Origin: Clostridiales bacterium
Lineage (GTDB): Bacteria; Bacillota; Clostridia; Lachnospirales; Lachnospiraceae
Reading direction: 5' to 3'
Assembly (NCBI GenBank): GCA_018365455.1
Contig: JAGZJZ010000033.1
Location: 1-64,000 of the forward strand
DNA length: 64,000 bases
Every line of letters begins with the position of its first letter. The first letter of the stretch is position 1. The notes under the pieces were generated by a model. The model made no database searches. It saw only the letters and a program-made list of their open reading frames with translations, and had not been told where the DNA came from. Below, one piece after another: positions 18,802 through 27,221 of this stretch. The position numbers were made by a program, and so were the translations under genes.

Positions 18802-18947
18802 ATCATTTCCTCTTTCTCTAAACAAAAATATACCGTTAATTTACGGTTCATAACACAGATATTTCGAGGTATTTCGCCAAAATATTTTATTTTCATTTTA
18901 GCATAGAAAAAGAGGTTGTGCAATCATTTCAATACTCTGACTACAGT

Positions 18948-18999
18948 AAAAAATCTCCTTGTGTTAAGGTAGGTATCATGACTTAACACAAGGAGATTT
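18948..18999 (-). terminator. terminator of the HExxH membrane protein gene
   Basis: A perfect 18-bp inverted repeat (AAATCTCCTTGTGTTAAG at 18951-18968 with its complement at 18982-18999) has a 13-base loop. Read on the minus strand it ends in six T residues. It lies downstream of the gene ending at 19068. The remaining bases up to 18801 hold the kinase-operon leader, including a small ACCGT-N6-ACGGT palindrome near 18830-18845. Confidence 0.88.
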
Positions 19000-19067
19000 A
19001 AACACTACTTCGTTACAATGTAAGCGTAACTTCATTATAACTCCTGTAAAATATTTGTAGGTAAGGT

Positions 19068-19604
19068 TCAACTTTTATTTTTAGGTTTAAAAGCAGTAAG
19101 ATAGTTCTGAAAAATCTTCCTGCGCCAAGTGAAAAAAGTGAGAATGCCCAGGAGCAGGACAGCCAAAACTATGACCGCAATGGGGTTCATACCCGATACA
19201 TCTAGAAAATGCGTCACATCATCGTTCACAGGTGCATTTCCATTTAAATATAGGATCGGCACTAATATCCATGCCGCCCCGGAATAAACGGAACCCAGAA
19301 CGAACAGGCAGGAAAAGATCCGATAGAATGGCTTTTCATTTTCTTTCCGATACAACAGTATGTATATAGCCGCTGTTAAAACTGGCAGCAGCACCCCTCC
19401 CGCATGAAGCAGCGCCGAAGTTACCGGTTGATATACGCCTCCTTCGGAACTCATATGAGCCTGTAAAATACTAAAGTCTGTTATCCTTGCGCCACATAAA
19501 ACCGCTACCAGAGCATGACCTCCTTCATGTAGAAAAATATATAGGGGTACTACAATCACCAAACTGAGAAACAATAACAAAATATTTTTTGTTTTTTCAT
19601 TCAT
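19068..19604 (-). CDS. membrane protein with HExxH-type motif (M50-like peptidase)
   Basis: 178 residues from the ATG at 19604, nine bases after GGAGGGAA. The first span contains FLHEGGHALVAVLCGARI, so HEGGH (residues 26-30) is an HExxH zinc motif inside a membrane helix, as in site-2-protease (M50) relatives. Four or more membrane spans follow. The second M50 signature (NxxPxPxLDG) is not evident, so proteolytic function is uncertain. It is a single gene with its own promoter and terminator. Confidence 0.7.
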   Translation of the reverse strand: MNEKTKNILLLFLSLVIVVPLYIFLHEGGHALVAVLCGARITDFSILQAHMSSEGGVYQPVTSALLHAGGVLLPVLTAAIYILLYRKENEKPFYRIFSCLFVLGSVYSGAAWILVPILYLNGNAPVNDDVTHFLDVSGMNPIAVIVLAVLLLGILTFFTWRRKIFQNYLTAFKPKNKS

Positions 19605-19639
19605 ACCTATGTTCCCTCCCACCTTGCTCTATTAAGGCT

Positions 19640-19668
19640 ATTATAGCAAAAGTGTACGGCGAGTACAA
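19640..19668 (-). promoter_or_regulatory. promoter with palindromic operator
   Basis: On the minus strand TTGTAC (19663-19668), a 17-base spacer and TATAAT (19640-19645) drive the HExxH gene. The spacer and -35 hexamer contain a perfect dyad, TGTAC-N5-GTACA (19653-19667), well placed for a repressor. Confidence 0.7.
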
Positions 19669-19702
19669 CTACTGAGAATATTTCTTATTAGCTGCTTTAC
19701 TC

Positions 19703-19731
19703 TTGGCATATTCAAGATTTTATAGTATGAT
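19703..19731 (+). promoter_or_regulatory. promoter for the small membrane protein gene
   Basis: TTGGCA (19703-19708), a 17-base spacer and TATGAT (19726-19731) form a good sigma-A promoter. It leaves a leader of about 140 bases before the ATG at 19877, with no structure I could recognise. Confidence 0.65.
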
Positions 19732-19876
19732 ACTGTGGTTAGACGCACCTAACTTTCAAAATATGATCTATAACTCAACTATTATAGATAACCCTCCCGA
19801 TCCCGTCCCCGGAACAGAATTGGGACGATCCAATGTCAGTATGGAAAAATACTATAAACCAAAAAGGAAAATACAT

Positions 19877-20236
19877 ATGATAAAACACAAAGACTTTACT
19901 TTTATGATGATTTCTGCTTTTTTATGTGCCGCTCTATTTGGGGTTAAAGTTACCGGAACTGCTGTTCATACCTTAATCGGTCTTCTATTGGGGATCCTCT
20001 CCACCGTTCACTTGTTTGCCAAATGGAAAAAATACAGGTTCATGCCGGTAAACATAAGGCGTATCGATCAAATTTTGATCCTGTCATTCCTGTTTATTTT
20101 GATTTCGGGAATTATTTCTCATCTGACAGCAGGCATGCTGCTCTTTAAAATTATACATAAATTATCTTCTCTGGTCTTTTGTATCAGTTTAATCGGACAT
20201 GTTGTCCAGCATAAGAAATATTTGATAAAAGCATAA
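19877..20236 (+). CDS. small four-helix membrane protein (DUF4405-like)
   Basis: 119 residues from the ATG at 19877, preceded by AAAAGGAAA. There are three to four hydrophobic helices. Paired histidines sit in HTLIGLLLGILSTVHL and HKLSSLVFCISLIGHVVQHKK, like the DUF4405 group of putative b-type-haem four-helix proteins. Haem binding is inferred only from the histidine spacing. It is divergent from the HExxH gene and may be coregulated. Confidence 0.65.
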   Translation: MIKHKDFTFMMISAFLCAALFGVKVTGTAVHTLIGLLLGILSTVHLFAKWKKYRFMPVNIRRIDQILILSFLFILISGIISHLTAGMLLFKIIHKLSSLVFCISLIGHVVQHKKYLIKA

Positions 20237-20244
20237 TCTGGTGT

Positions 20245-20370
20245 ATGATCCGAAACGTGACTTGCAACATGATTCGCAGCATGATCCGAAACGTGCTCTG
20301 CTACATGATCTGAAACGTGCTCTGCATCATGATCCAAAACGTGTTCTGCTTACATGATCCGAAACGTGTA
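20245..20370. repeat. 24-bp tandem repeat, five degenerate units
   Basis: The core ATGATCCGAAACGTG recurs about every 24 bases with small changes, spaced by CTCTGCTAC-like sequence. The minus strand could encode an eight-residue repeat (EHVSDHVA), but no proper start or ribosome binding site exists. It lies between convergent genes. Confidence 0.75.
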
Positions 20371-20386
20371 ATCCGCAACGAATTCA

Positions 20387-20417
20387 AACCTGCACGAAGT
20401 TCCACTTCGTGCAGGTT
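20387..20417. terminator. hairpin terminator of the ABC-transporter operon
   Basis: A perfect 14-bp stem (AACCTGCACGAAGT at 20387-20400 with its complement at 20404-20417) has a 3-base loop, 27 bp after the permease stop. The following T run is weak, but stem strength and place favour a terminator. Confidence 0.65.
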
Positions 20418-20444
20418 GTCAGCGCAATCGGCTTTATTTATATC

Positions 20445-21404
20445 TTATACCGTTCTTTCAGAACGCTCCGTTACAATCTGAAGCAGCACAGCTGCAATAA
20501 TAATGAATCCCTTTATAATATCCTGAGGATAGGAGGGAACCGCCATTAAATTCATAATATTTCCAATGAGTGCCAATACCAGCGCCCCCACCACTGTCTT
20601 TATTACAAACCCGTTTCCTCCAGCCAGGCTTGCACCGCCGATTACACATGCAGTAATGGCATCCAGCTCCTGTCCCACTCCTACGGACGCACTGCCGGTT
20701 GAACTTCTGGACGCTACAAAAATCCCTGCCAGGGCAGCCAATACACCTGAAATGGCATAAACAGATATCAGATAACGTTTAACCCGGATTCCTGCCAGTT
20801 CCACCGTAGTCTCATTGCTCCCCACAGCTATCACGATACGTCCAAAAGCTGTATATTTCTGAATAAACCAAAAAATCACTACAATCAGTACGGTAAATAG
20901 AATAATGGGGTAAAACAGTTCTTTTTTTACCAGCAGATCCAGATACCCCTTTTCTAATTTGATCGGTGTTCCGTTAGTAAGTACAAATGCCATTCCTCTG
21001 GCTATTGTCATCATTGCCAGAGAAGCTACGAATCCCTGCATCTTCGTATAAGCAACCAGCACTCCTATAAAAGTTCCCATAAGAAGCCCCGCCGCCAGGG
21101 ATATGAGAATTGCTAAGATTAAATTCATGGAAAAATCCCGAATTAGAATGGCTGTCAGCGATGCACCAAATGCCATGACAGAGCCGACTGATAAATCAAT
21201 TCCTCCCGTTAAGATTACAAATAGCATACCAATTGCCACGCAAATAGGTGCTGCCTGCTGCAAAGCTATATTTCTCAGGTTCATTACCGTCAGAAAATTT
21301 TCCGATAACAGGCAACAGACAATAAATAAAATGATAAAGATGATATATGTATTATTTTGTATTAACAGCTGCCGAATCCGGCGCTTCTTTTTCTCCTGCT
21401 GCAT
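20445..21404 (-). CDS. ribose-type sugar ABC transporter permease (RbsC family)
   Basis: 319 residues from the ATG at 21404, nine bases after GGGGG within the end of the ATPase gene. Membrane helices run throughout, with the family segments LTGGIDLSVGSVMA, GVLVAYTKMQGFVASLAMMTIARG, FGRIVIAVGSNETTVELAGI and GGASLAGGNGFV. It is the membrane channel of a CUT2-class importer with the ATPase and binding protein encoded upstream. The start overlaps the ATPase terminus, implying translational coupling. Confidence 0.95.
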   Translation of the reverse strand: MQQEKKKRRIRQLLIQNNTYIIFIILFIVCCLLSENFLTVMNLRNIALQQAAPICVAIGMLFVILTGGIDLSVGSVMAFGASLTAILIRDFSMNLILAILISLAAGLLMGTFIGVLVAYTKMQGFVASLAMMTIARGMAFVLTNGTPIKLEKGYLDLLVKKELFYPIILFTVLIVVIFWFIQKYTAFGRIVIAVGSNETTVELAGIRVKRYLISVYAISGVLAALAGIFVASRSSTGSASVGVGQELDAITACVIGGASLAGGNGFVIKTVVGALVLALIGNIMNLMAVPSYPQDIIKGFIIIAAVLLQIVTERSERTV

Positions 21405-21408
21405 CCGC

Positions 21409-22902
21409 TTATACCCCCATAGCATATTTTATTAAATTGCTTTCAGCCAGTTCTTCCTTACTCAGTTCCCCGGTTATCCTTCCCTGGAACATAATCATTG
21501 CCCGGTCGCACATGCCGATAATCTCCGGCATTTCGGATGAAATCATAATAACCGCCACCCCATTTTCCGCAAGTGAATTCATTATTTTATAAATTTCTAT
21601 CTTGGCGCCAATGTCCACACCCCTGGTGGGTTCATCAAAGACCACGCATTTACAGTCTGCTGCCAGCCATTTGGCAAGTGCTATTTTTTGCTGGTTGCCT
21701 CCGCTCAGGCTGTTTGCATGATCCTCGGTAGAACCATATTTCGTCGACAGTCCGGTAAGCAAATCACAGACATACTTTTTCTCTTTCTTATGGTTAATTA
21801 CACCAAACCGATTGGTAATTTTTCCAATTGCAGCCAGGGTGGTATTCACACGAATACTCTGTTCCAATAGAAGGCCCTGTTTTTTCCGATCCTCCGGCAG
21901 CAGTCCAAACCCGCTTTTGATTGCTTCTTTCGGATCCTTGAAATTCACCTTTTTCCCAAAGTAAATGATATTCCCGGATTCTTTGGGATCCGCGCCAAAA
22001 ATTGCACGCATCGTTTCCGTCCTGCCAGATCCCACGAGGCCGCTGAATCCCAGTATTTCTCCGGATTTTACATAGAAGCTGACATTGTTCACCAGCCCTC
22101 CGGCATTCAGCCCCTCAACACGGAGCACTTCTTTTCCAATGACTGCACTTCGCCCGGGAAACAACTGGGTCAGATCCCTGCCCACCATCATATTGACCAG
22201 CTTTTGTTTATCAATGGAAGCAGTTGGCACCGTCCCAACATAGGTGCCATCCTTCAACACCGTAATGTGATCGCTAAGCTGAAAAATTTCCTCCAGCCGA
22301 TGGGAAATATAAATAATACTGGTTCCTTCTGATTTCAGTTTTCGAATTACTTCAAATAACTTCTCTATTTCAGAAAATGTCAGGACTGCAGTAGGTTCAT
22401 CTAATACCAATACCTTGGCATTGCGTGTCAGACATTTGCAGATCTCCACTACCTGCTGATATGCCACACTCAAATTTCCCACCCGCATACCGGGATCTAT
22501 TTCCCCGAATCCCAGTTTCTCCAGCTGTTTTTTTGCATCAGCCTTTAATTGTCTCCAGTTAATAGTCAGTTTTCCCCCGGATAATTTATCGATAAAGATA
22601 TTCTCTGCCACGGTCAGATCCGGTGCCAGCATAAACTCCTGGTAAATCACGGCTATCCCCTGTTCCTTGGCATCTTTTGGGCCATTGATTTTAATCCGGG
22701 TACCATCCACCAGAATCTCTCCGTCATCCTTTTGATACGCACCGGATAAAACTTTCATAAGCGTTGACTTTCCTGCGCCGTTTTCTCCGATCAGAGCATG
22801 TACCTCTCCTTTCTGAACCTTTAACGAAACATCCGTCAGCGCCTTAACACCTCCGAAATGCTTGGTTATATTATTCATCTCAAGTCTGTATTCGTCCTGC
22901 AT
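21409..22902 (-). CDS. ribose-type sugar ABC transporter ATPase (RbsA family, two ATPase domains)
   Basis: 497 residues from the ATG at 22902, with GGAGG five bases upstream. Two ATP-binding cassettes are present. The first has GENGAGKSTLMK, QVVEICKCL and LVLDEPTAVLT. The second has a degenerate Walker A (SGLVGSGRTE), then LSGGNQQKIALAKWL and VVFDEPTRGVDIG. The degenerate second site is normal for this family. It energises uptake with the neighbouring permease. A hairpin lies between it and the binding-protein gene. Confidence 0.96.
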   Translation of the reverse strand: MQDEYRLEMNNITKHFGGVKALTDVSLKVQKGEVHALIGENGAGKSTLMKVLSGAYQKDDGEILVDGTRIKINGPKDAKEQGIAVIYQEFMLAPDLTVAENIFIDKLSGGKLTINWRQLKADAKKQLEKLGFGEIDPGMRVGNLSVAYQQVVEICKCLTRNAKVLVLDEPTAVLTFSEIEKLFEVIRKLKSEGTSIIYISHRLEEIFQLSDHITVLKDGTYVGTVPTASIDKQKLVNMMVGRDLTQLFPGRSAVIGKEVLRVEGLNAGGLVNNVSFYVKSGEILGFSGLVGSGRTETMRAIFGADPKESGNIIYFGKKVNFKDPKEAIKSGFGLLPEDRKKQGLLLEQSIRVNTTLAAIGKITNRFGVINHKKEKKYVCDLLTGLSTKYGSTEDHANSLSGGNQQKIALAKWLAADCKCVVFDEPTRGVDIGAKIEIYKIMNSLAENGVAVIMISSEMPEIIGMCDRAMIMFQGRITGELSKEELAESNLIKYAMGV

Positions 22903-22926
22903 AGTATCCTCCATATTCCGGCATAC

Positions 22927-22968
22927 ACCGGTAGTCCATAATTGAAACAGGCTCTATGAACTACCAGT
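22927..22968. other. intercistronic hairpin between binding-protein and ATPase genes
   Basis: A 13-bp imperfect stem (ACCGGTAGTCCAT at 22927-22939 with ATGAACTACCAGT at 22956-22968) follows the binding-protein stop. Such hairpins commonly raise binding-protein message over the transporter genes. The loop holds a fragment resembling the AGAGCsTGTTT repeat ends. Confidence 0.6.
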
Positions 22969-22981
22969 GAATATTTAAGAT

Positions 22982-24094
22982 TTAAAATCCAAATTCGTAA
23001 TGTTCATCAACGTTTTCTTTTGTCACGGCAACTGCCTCCGTCAAAATAACATCGTCATAGCTTTTCCAGTCCTTTTTATCCACCAGGATTTCTTTGGCAA
23101 CTTCTATACCTTTTTCAGCTACTTTATATGGAGAATTTTCTCCTGTACCAAAATATTTTCCTTCTTTGATCAGATCATATGCTTCTTTTGCCCCATCTGC
23201 TGCTGCAACCATATCTACGCCGGTAATTCCTGCATTTTCCAGTGCTTCCATTCCGCCAAATAACATCTGGTCGTTTTCTCCCAGCATACAGTTCAAGTCT
23301 TTGTTGGCAGTAATTAAATCTTCTGCCGCAGTTAATCCCTCTTCCCTTGTTCCTGCACCCCAGCCTTGTCCACGCAGGGTAAATCTGGCTTTTTCATTGG
23401 ATGCTTTTCCATTTTTCATTAAATCATCCTCAAATTGCTGTGCCGCTTCCCACGCTTCTTCTTCACTGTATCCGGCTCTGCTTTCAATGATTCCGCAGAA
23501 TAAACCCAGCCTTCTTTCCATACATGCCACATTTCCTTTTAATGCACTCAGGAGTACCGCAATGATTTCTTTGTCTTTGTCAAACTGATCGCCGTATGCT
23601 TTTCCCACCAGTCTGCCATTTTGTTTATTGTCGGAATATATCGTGGTACATTGATTACATTCTCCCACCCCACTGTCCAGATTAATCACCGGAATATCTG
23701 CCTCTGCAGCCGCGTTGATGCTTGGAATGCAGGCATCCGGCTCAACACTGTCCAGAAAGATCAGATCCATTCCCTGGGTAATAAATGTCTCTAAATTTTC
23801 AGTTTCTTTACTGGTATCACTGTTGGCATCCAAAACGGTACATTTCCATCCCTTTTCTTCCGAAAGTTTTTTTACCGCCTCCACCAGGCTGACAAAGTAG
23901 GGGGAATCCTGTGTCTTGATTGCAAAACCGACTTTAATATCTGACTTTTCCTGCCCATCAGCCGCCGATACCTGTTCCTCAGCCGCACCCTTTCCTGCTG
24001 CTGTTGTTTCTTTTTCCTGCCCATTGCTGCCGCATCCCGCCATTGCTATCACCATTGTCAAACACAGCACTGCACTTATCATTTTTTTAAACAT
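22982..24094 (-). CDS. sugar ABC transporter substrate-binding lipoprotein
   Basis: 370 residues from the ATG at 24094 (GGAGG seven bases upstream). A lipoprotein signal ends in AMAGC with C21 as the lipid-modified residue, followed by a polar linker and then a periplasmic-binding-protein type 1 fold beginning DIKVGFAIKTQDSPYFVSL. Segments such as GMDLIFLDSV and INLDSGVG are typical of ribose/galactose-type binding proteins. It delivers an unidentified sugar to the permease encoded downstream. Confidence 0.95.
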   Translation of the reverse strand: MFKKMISAVLCLTMVIAMAGCGSNGQEKETTAAGKGAAEEQVSAADGQEKSDIKVGFAIKTQDSPYFVSLVEAVKKLSEEKGWKCTVLDANSDTSKETENLETFITQGMDLIFLDSVEPDACIPSINAAAEADIPVINLDSGVGECNQCTTIYSDNKQNGRLVGKAYGDQFDKDKEIIAVLLSALKGNVACMERRLGLFCGIIESRAGYSEEEAWEAAQQFEDDLMKNGKASNEKARFTLRGQGWGAGTREEGLTAAEDLITANKDLNCMLGENDQMLFGGMEALENAGITGVDMVAAADGAKEAYDLIKEGKYFGTGENSPYKVAEKGIEVAKEILVDKKDWKSYDDVILTEAVAVTKENVDEHYEFGF

Positions 24095-24156
24095 ACCAAT
24101 ACCTCCGCTTATTTTATAATCATATGATTTGCCGCAATTTCCCACACAAGAATTTT

Positions 24157-25281
24157 CTAACAGACGTATACTCCGACTTCTTTTGCCATTTTTGCAAAGT
24201 TAACAATATTTTCCAATGGCATGTCATCCATAAAGTTACTGGTAGGCGCCATAATATATCCGCCTTCTTTGCCCAGGGACTGTACTCTCACCTCCATTTC
24301 CTTCTTCAGCGTATCCATAGAACCGATCAGCGCAGTCTGTTCATCTATGCCGCCATGAAATATGAGCTTATTTCCAAATTCCTTTTGCAGCCGGAAGGTG
24401 TCCATATCGTCCGCGCTTGGCTGAATAGGGTTCAATATATCAACACCTGTAGCAATAATTCCATCCAAAATCTTATATACGGATCCGCATGTATGATGGA
24501 ATATTTTCGCCTGAGGCGCTTTTGACTTAATAAAATCATTTAATTTTTTTCGCCTGGGAACAATCATTTCATTAAAGAGCTCCGGAGATATAATTGGTCC
24601 TCTCTGCGTACCGTAATCATCTCCCGTTTCCACAATCTGTATGTACTCTCCGCATTCTGTCAACAGAACATCGTAAAGCCCCATTTGTATTTCCAGCGTT
24701 TTATCCAGCAGCCTGTTTGCAAATTCCTTATCCACCAGCATATCCACCAGCATATTTTCCATCCCGCGCAGCTCCCAGGCAAGCTCAAAAAATCCATGTG
24801 AAACCGCTCTGGAAGCTATTGCATAATCCGTCTGGTAATACAGGTACTCTGCCCTCTCCCTCATACCTCTTGCACGTCCGGGAGCATAAGGATTGGGCCA
24901 TGGGTAGGCATCTATGTCTTCTATCTCTGCATCTGCCAGCGGACTGCTGTGTCCCTGAGACAAGCCGTTAACCAGTTTTTTCTTAATCCCAAATTCATTT
25001 GTAATTACACCTTCTTCATCATATACCAGTTCATATCCATCCGGCGGAAGTAAAAATACATGCCGGAAATCCCCTCCCATTTTTTCCATCAGTTCATCAT
25101 TATACAATGCGGAACTCTCATCCGGACGAATCATAATATCTTCACTTTCTACCTGAAAATACTCTTTTACCCGCCTAAAGGTGGGGTTCGTCATCCCCGA
25201 TGCCGTGGAACCGATGTCAATCGCCACACGGTCCGGTTTCCTGTGTTCCAAAATACACTGCACTCTTTCTCTGGGTGTCAT
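24157..25281 (-). CDS. uroporphyrinogen decarboxylase-family protein (methyltransferase-like)
   Basis: 374 residues; begins MTPRERVQCILEHRKPDRVAI, typical of the URO-D/MtaA superfamily, with a GGAGG site upstream. An HxC pair (H263, C265 in FHHTCGS) recalls the zinc site of corrinoid methyltransferases such as MtaA/MtbA, but the usual third cysteine region reads IMAPTSNF. It is therefore probably not a standard methyltransferase and not a haem-pathway decarboxylase. It sits between the kinase and binding-protein genes of a sugar operon, suggesting action on the imported carbohydrate or a derivative; function unknown. Confidence 0.85.
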   Translation of the reverse strand: MTPRERVQCILEHRKPDRVAIDIGSTASGMTNPTFRRVKEYFQVESEDIMIRPDESSALYNDELMEKMGGDFRHVFLLPPDGYELVYDEEGVITNEFGIKKKLVNGLSQGHSSPLADAEIEDIDAYPWPNPYAPGRARGMRERAEYLYYQTDYAIASRAVSHGFFELAWELRGMENMLVDMLVDKEFANRLLDKTLEIQMGLYDVLLTECGEYIQIVETGDDYGTQRGPIISPELFNEMIVPRRKKLNDFIKSKAPQAKIFHHTCGSVYKILDGIIATGVDILNPIQPSADDMDTFRLQKEFGNKLIFHGGIDEQTALIGSMDTLKKEMEVRVQSLGKEGGYIMAPTSNFMDDMPLENIVNFAKMAKEVGVYVC

Positions 25282-25347
25282 TATTGTTCCTCCTTTTTTC
25301 TCAGTGCTGCATTTCGTAAATGCAGTACTATTCCCCTGCTCTTTTAT

Positions 25348-26853
25348 CTATAACTGCATCTCAGACAGCTCTTCAAACTGCGCTTTTATTGCAGGATATA
25401 GCTTTTTATATATTCCATACAGCCTGTCATACTTTTCATAGTTTGCTTCCTTCACAGCTACCGGTTCGAACTTCAAAAATTTATCTCCTGCCTGAAATGA
25501 ATCCAGGATCCCGGCACCATACGCGGCATTCATCATATTTCCCATTGCCGTTGCCTCTTCACACTCTGCCAGGTACAAGGGCCTTGCGAGTACCTCTGCA
25601 AATATTTCCATCCAGATGTTACTCTTTGCAATCCCGCCCGCGATCCTGAGTTTTTTTGCCACGGCACCTTCTTCACCCAGTAACTCCATAATTTCTCTTA
25701 CTGCCAAAGCATTTCCTTCCATAATTGCCCTTAGGAAATGCTCCCTTCCATGACTTGGAGATATCCCGAAAAAGACACCTCTCATAGTTCCATCCCACTG
25801 AGGACACCGCTGCCCCACTAAAGTAGGAAGAAATAAAAGTTTATCGGCACCTGCATTTACCTGCTCTGCCATTTGGTTCATTTCTTCATATACCGTTTCC
25901 GAATTGCATTCCTGCATAAATTTATCCCGGAACCAGCGGTAATTTCCTCCTCCAAAATCAACTCCAGCCATGTTGCACCATGTACCCGGCACAATGTGGT
26001 GATAAACGTGGAGTGAACCGCTTCTTACCGGCTTACCGGTACATACCCCAAGGGCGGTGACTGTACCTCCCGTAATAAATGCATCCCCATCTTTTGTAAT
26101 ACCGCACCCAAGACCGCAGGAGACTGCGTCCATGGCGCCTGCCACCACCGGAGTACCCATAAGCAGACCGGTACTATCACCTGCCTGTGCCGTAATATTT
26201 CCTACAATATCAAAGCACTGGTATAGAGCTGGCAGTTTATCCATATCCAGTTCACAGGCTTTTACCAATTCCCCGGACCATTCTCCAGTCTCAACGTCAA
26301 ACAGCTGGGTCAGCCCTCCTTCCGAAAGATTACAGGAAAATATGCCGGTCAGTTTATATGCAAGAAACCCTGCAGCATTTAATATTTTATAGGTCTGCTG
26401 ATAATGCTTTGGGTAATTATTTTTAAACCACATCAGCTTTGGCGCTACATTGGATTCATCATTTCGGTTCCCATTAATCTGTGTTAATATTTCCTGTCCC
26501 ACGTTGGCATCAATCCATTTCTTTTCCATAACCGCACGGCGGTCTGTCCAGATCATTGCATGATGAAGAACTTCTCCATCACGTCCTACCGGTATCATAG
26601 CACTGCTCTGGCTGTCAATCCCCACTACCGCAATCTGGCTGCCGGTAACCCCTGCTTTCCATAAAACTTCCCGAATTGTTTCTCTAGTTCCCAGCCACCA
26701 CTCATTGGGATCCTGTTCTACTGCACCGTTTTCACCAAAAAAAGTCTTATGTTCCCTGGATGCTATACTAACCATGACGCCTTTTCCATTAAACAAAGCC
26801 GTTTTACAGCTGGATGTCCCCAGATCAATACTGATAATATACTGTTTATCCAT
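25348..26853 (-). CDS. FGGY-family carbohydrate kinase (xylulokinase-like)
   Basis: 501 residues. The N-terminal phosphate-binding motif is ISIDLGTSSCKTALF. GIDSQSSAMIPVG and WTDRRA form the sugar-side regions. The second ATPase-fold half has ITGGTVTALGVC and RIAGGIAKSNIWMEI. The family includes xylulose, ribulose, gluconate and erythrulose kinases; the closest overall feel is xylulokinase. First gene of the operon, behind a strong promoter with DeoR-type boxes, so it likely phosphorylates the sugar brought in by the ABC transporter. Confidence 0.93.
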   Translation of the reverse strand: MDKQYIISIDLGTSSCKTALFNGKGVMVSIASREHKTFFGENGAVEQDPNEWWLGTRETIREVLWKAGVTGSQIAVVGIDSQSSAMIPVGRDGEVLHHAMIWTDRRAVMEKKWIDANVGQEILTQINGNRNDESNVAPKLMWFKNNYPKHYQQTYKILNAAGFLAYKLTGIFSCNLSEGGLTQLFDVETGEWSGELVKACELDMDKLPALYQCFDIVGNITAQAGDSTGLLMGTPVVAGAMDAVSCGLGCGITKDGDAFITGGTVTALGVCTGKPVRSGSLHVYHHIVPGTWCNMAGVDFGGGNYRWFRDKFMQECNSETVYEEMNQMAEQVNAGADKLLFLPTLVGQRCPQWDGTMRGVFFGISPSHGREHFLRAIMEGNALAVREIMELLGEEGAVAKKLRIAGGIAKSNIWMEIFAEVLARPLYLAECEEATAMGNMMNAAYGAGILDSFQAGDKFLKFEPVAVKEANYEKYDRLYGIYKKLYPAIKAQFEELSEMQL

Positions 26854-26917
26854 TTTCTCTTCCTCGTTGTTCGTAATCGTTTACTATGATTTACTGTTTG
26901 ATATATAATGTTTAATG

Positions 26918-26980
26918 TTTGTTTATTGTGTTTGTTTTGTTTATAGTTACATATAATCACACTCAGATTCTTTTGTCAAG
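26918..26980 (-). promoter_or_regulatory. promoter and operator-like boxes of the kinase-ABC operon
   Basis: On the minus strand TTGACA (26975-26980), a 17-base spacer and TTATAT (26952-26957) precede the start. Repeated ACAAAC boxes follow downstream, including plus-strand GTTTGTTTATT (26918-26928), whose exact complement lies at 27155-27165 by the regulator gene. Confidence 0.75.
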
Positions 26981-27093
26981 TGATTTTTGTTCGTTTTTAT
27001 ATATTTTTGTCTAATATAAATATTTTTTTGTTTATTTAATATATTATTTTTTGTATTTCTAATTAATTCCTACCAATTTCCTATCATATATAC

Positions 27094-27165
27094 ACAAACA
27101 AACATTTCATCTCAAGTACCCTATTGTAATTTTTAGCACTTAATTATATAATAGAATAAACAAAC
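27094..27165 (+). promoter_or_regulatory. promoter and operator-like boxes of the DeoR gene
   Basis: TTGTAA (27124-27129), a 17-base spacer and TATAAT (27147-27152) form the promoter. AATAAACAAAC (27155-27165) covers the start, and ACAAACAAAC (27094-27103) lies upstream. The arrangement mirrors the opposite operon and suggests joint control plus autorepression. The rest of 26981-27093 is very AT-rich, with no gene. Confidence 0.75.
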
Positions 27166-27221
27166 TCAAGATAACTATGTTTTATTTGTGTTTGATTCTT
27201 TTGAAAGGAACAAAATGTGAT

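Noticed and set aside
20119..20337. Histidine-rich minus-strand protein from the 24-bp repeats
   Set aside because: It would start at TTG without a ribosome binding site and overlaps the membrane protein gene on the other strand.
24157..25281. Haem-pathway uroporphyrinogen decarboxylase
   Set aside because: No haem genes nearby and methyltransferase-like HxC residues in a sugar operon context.
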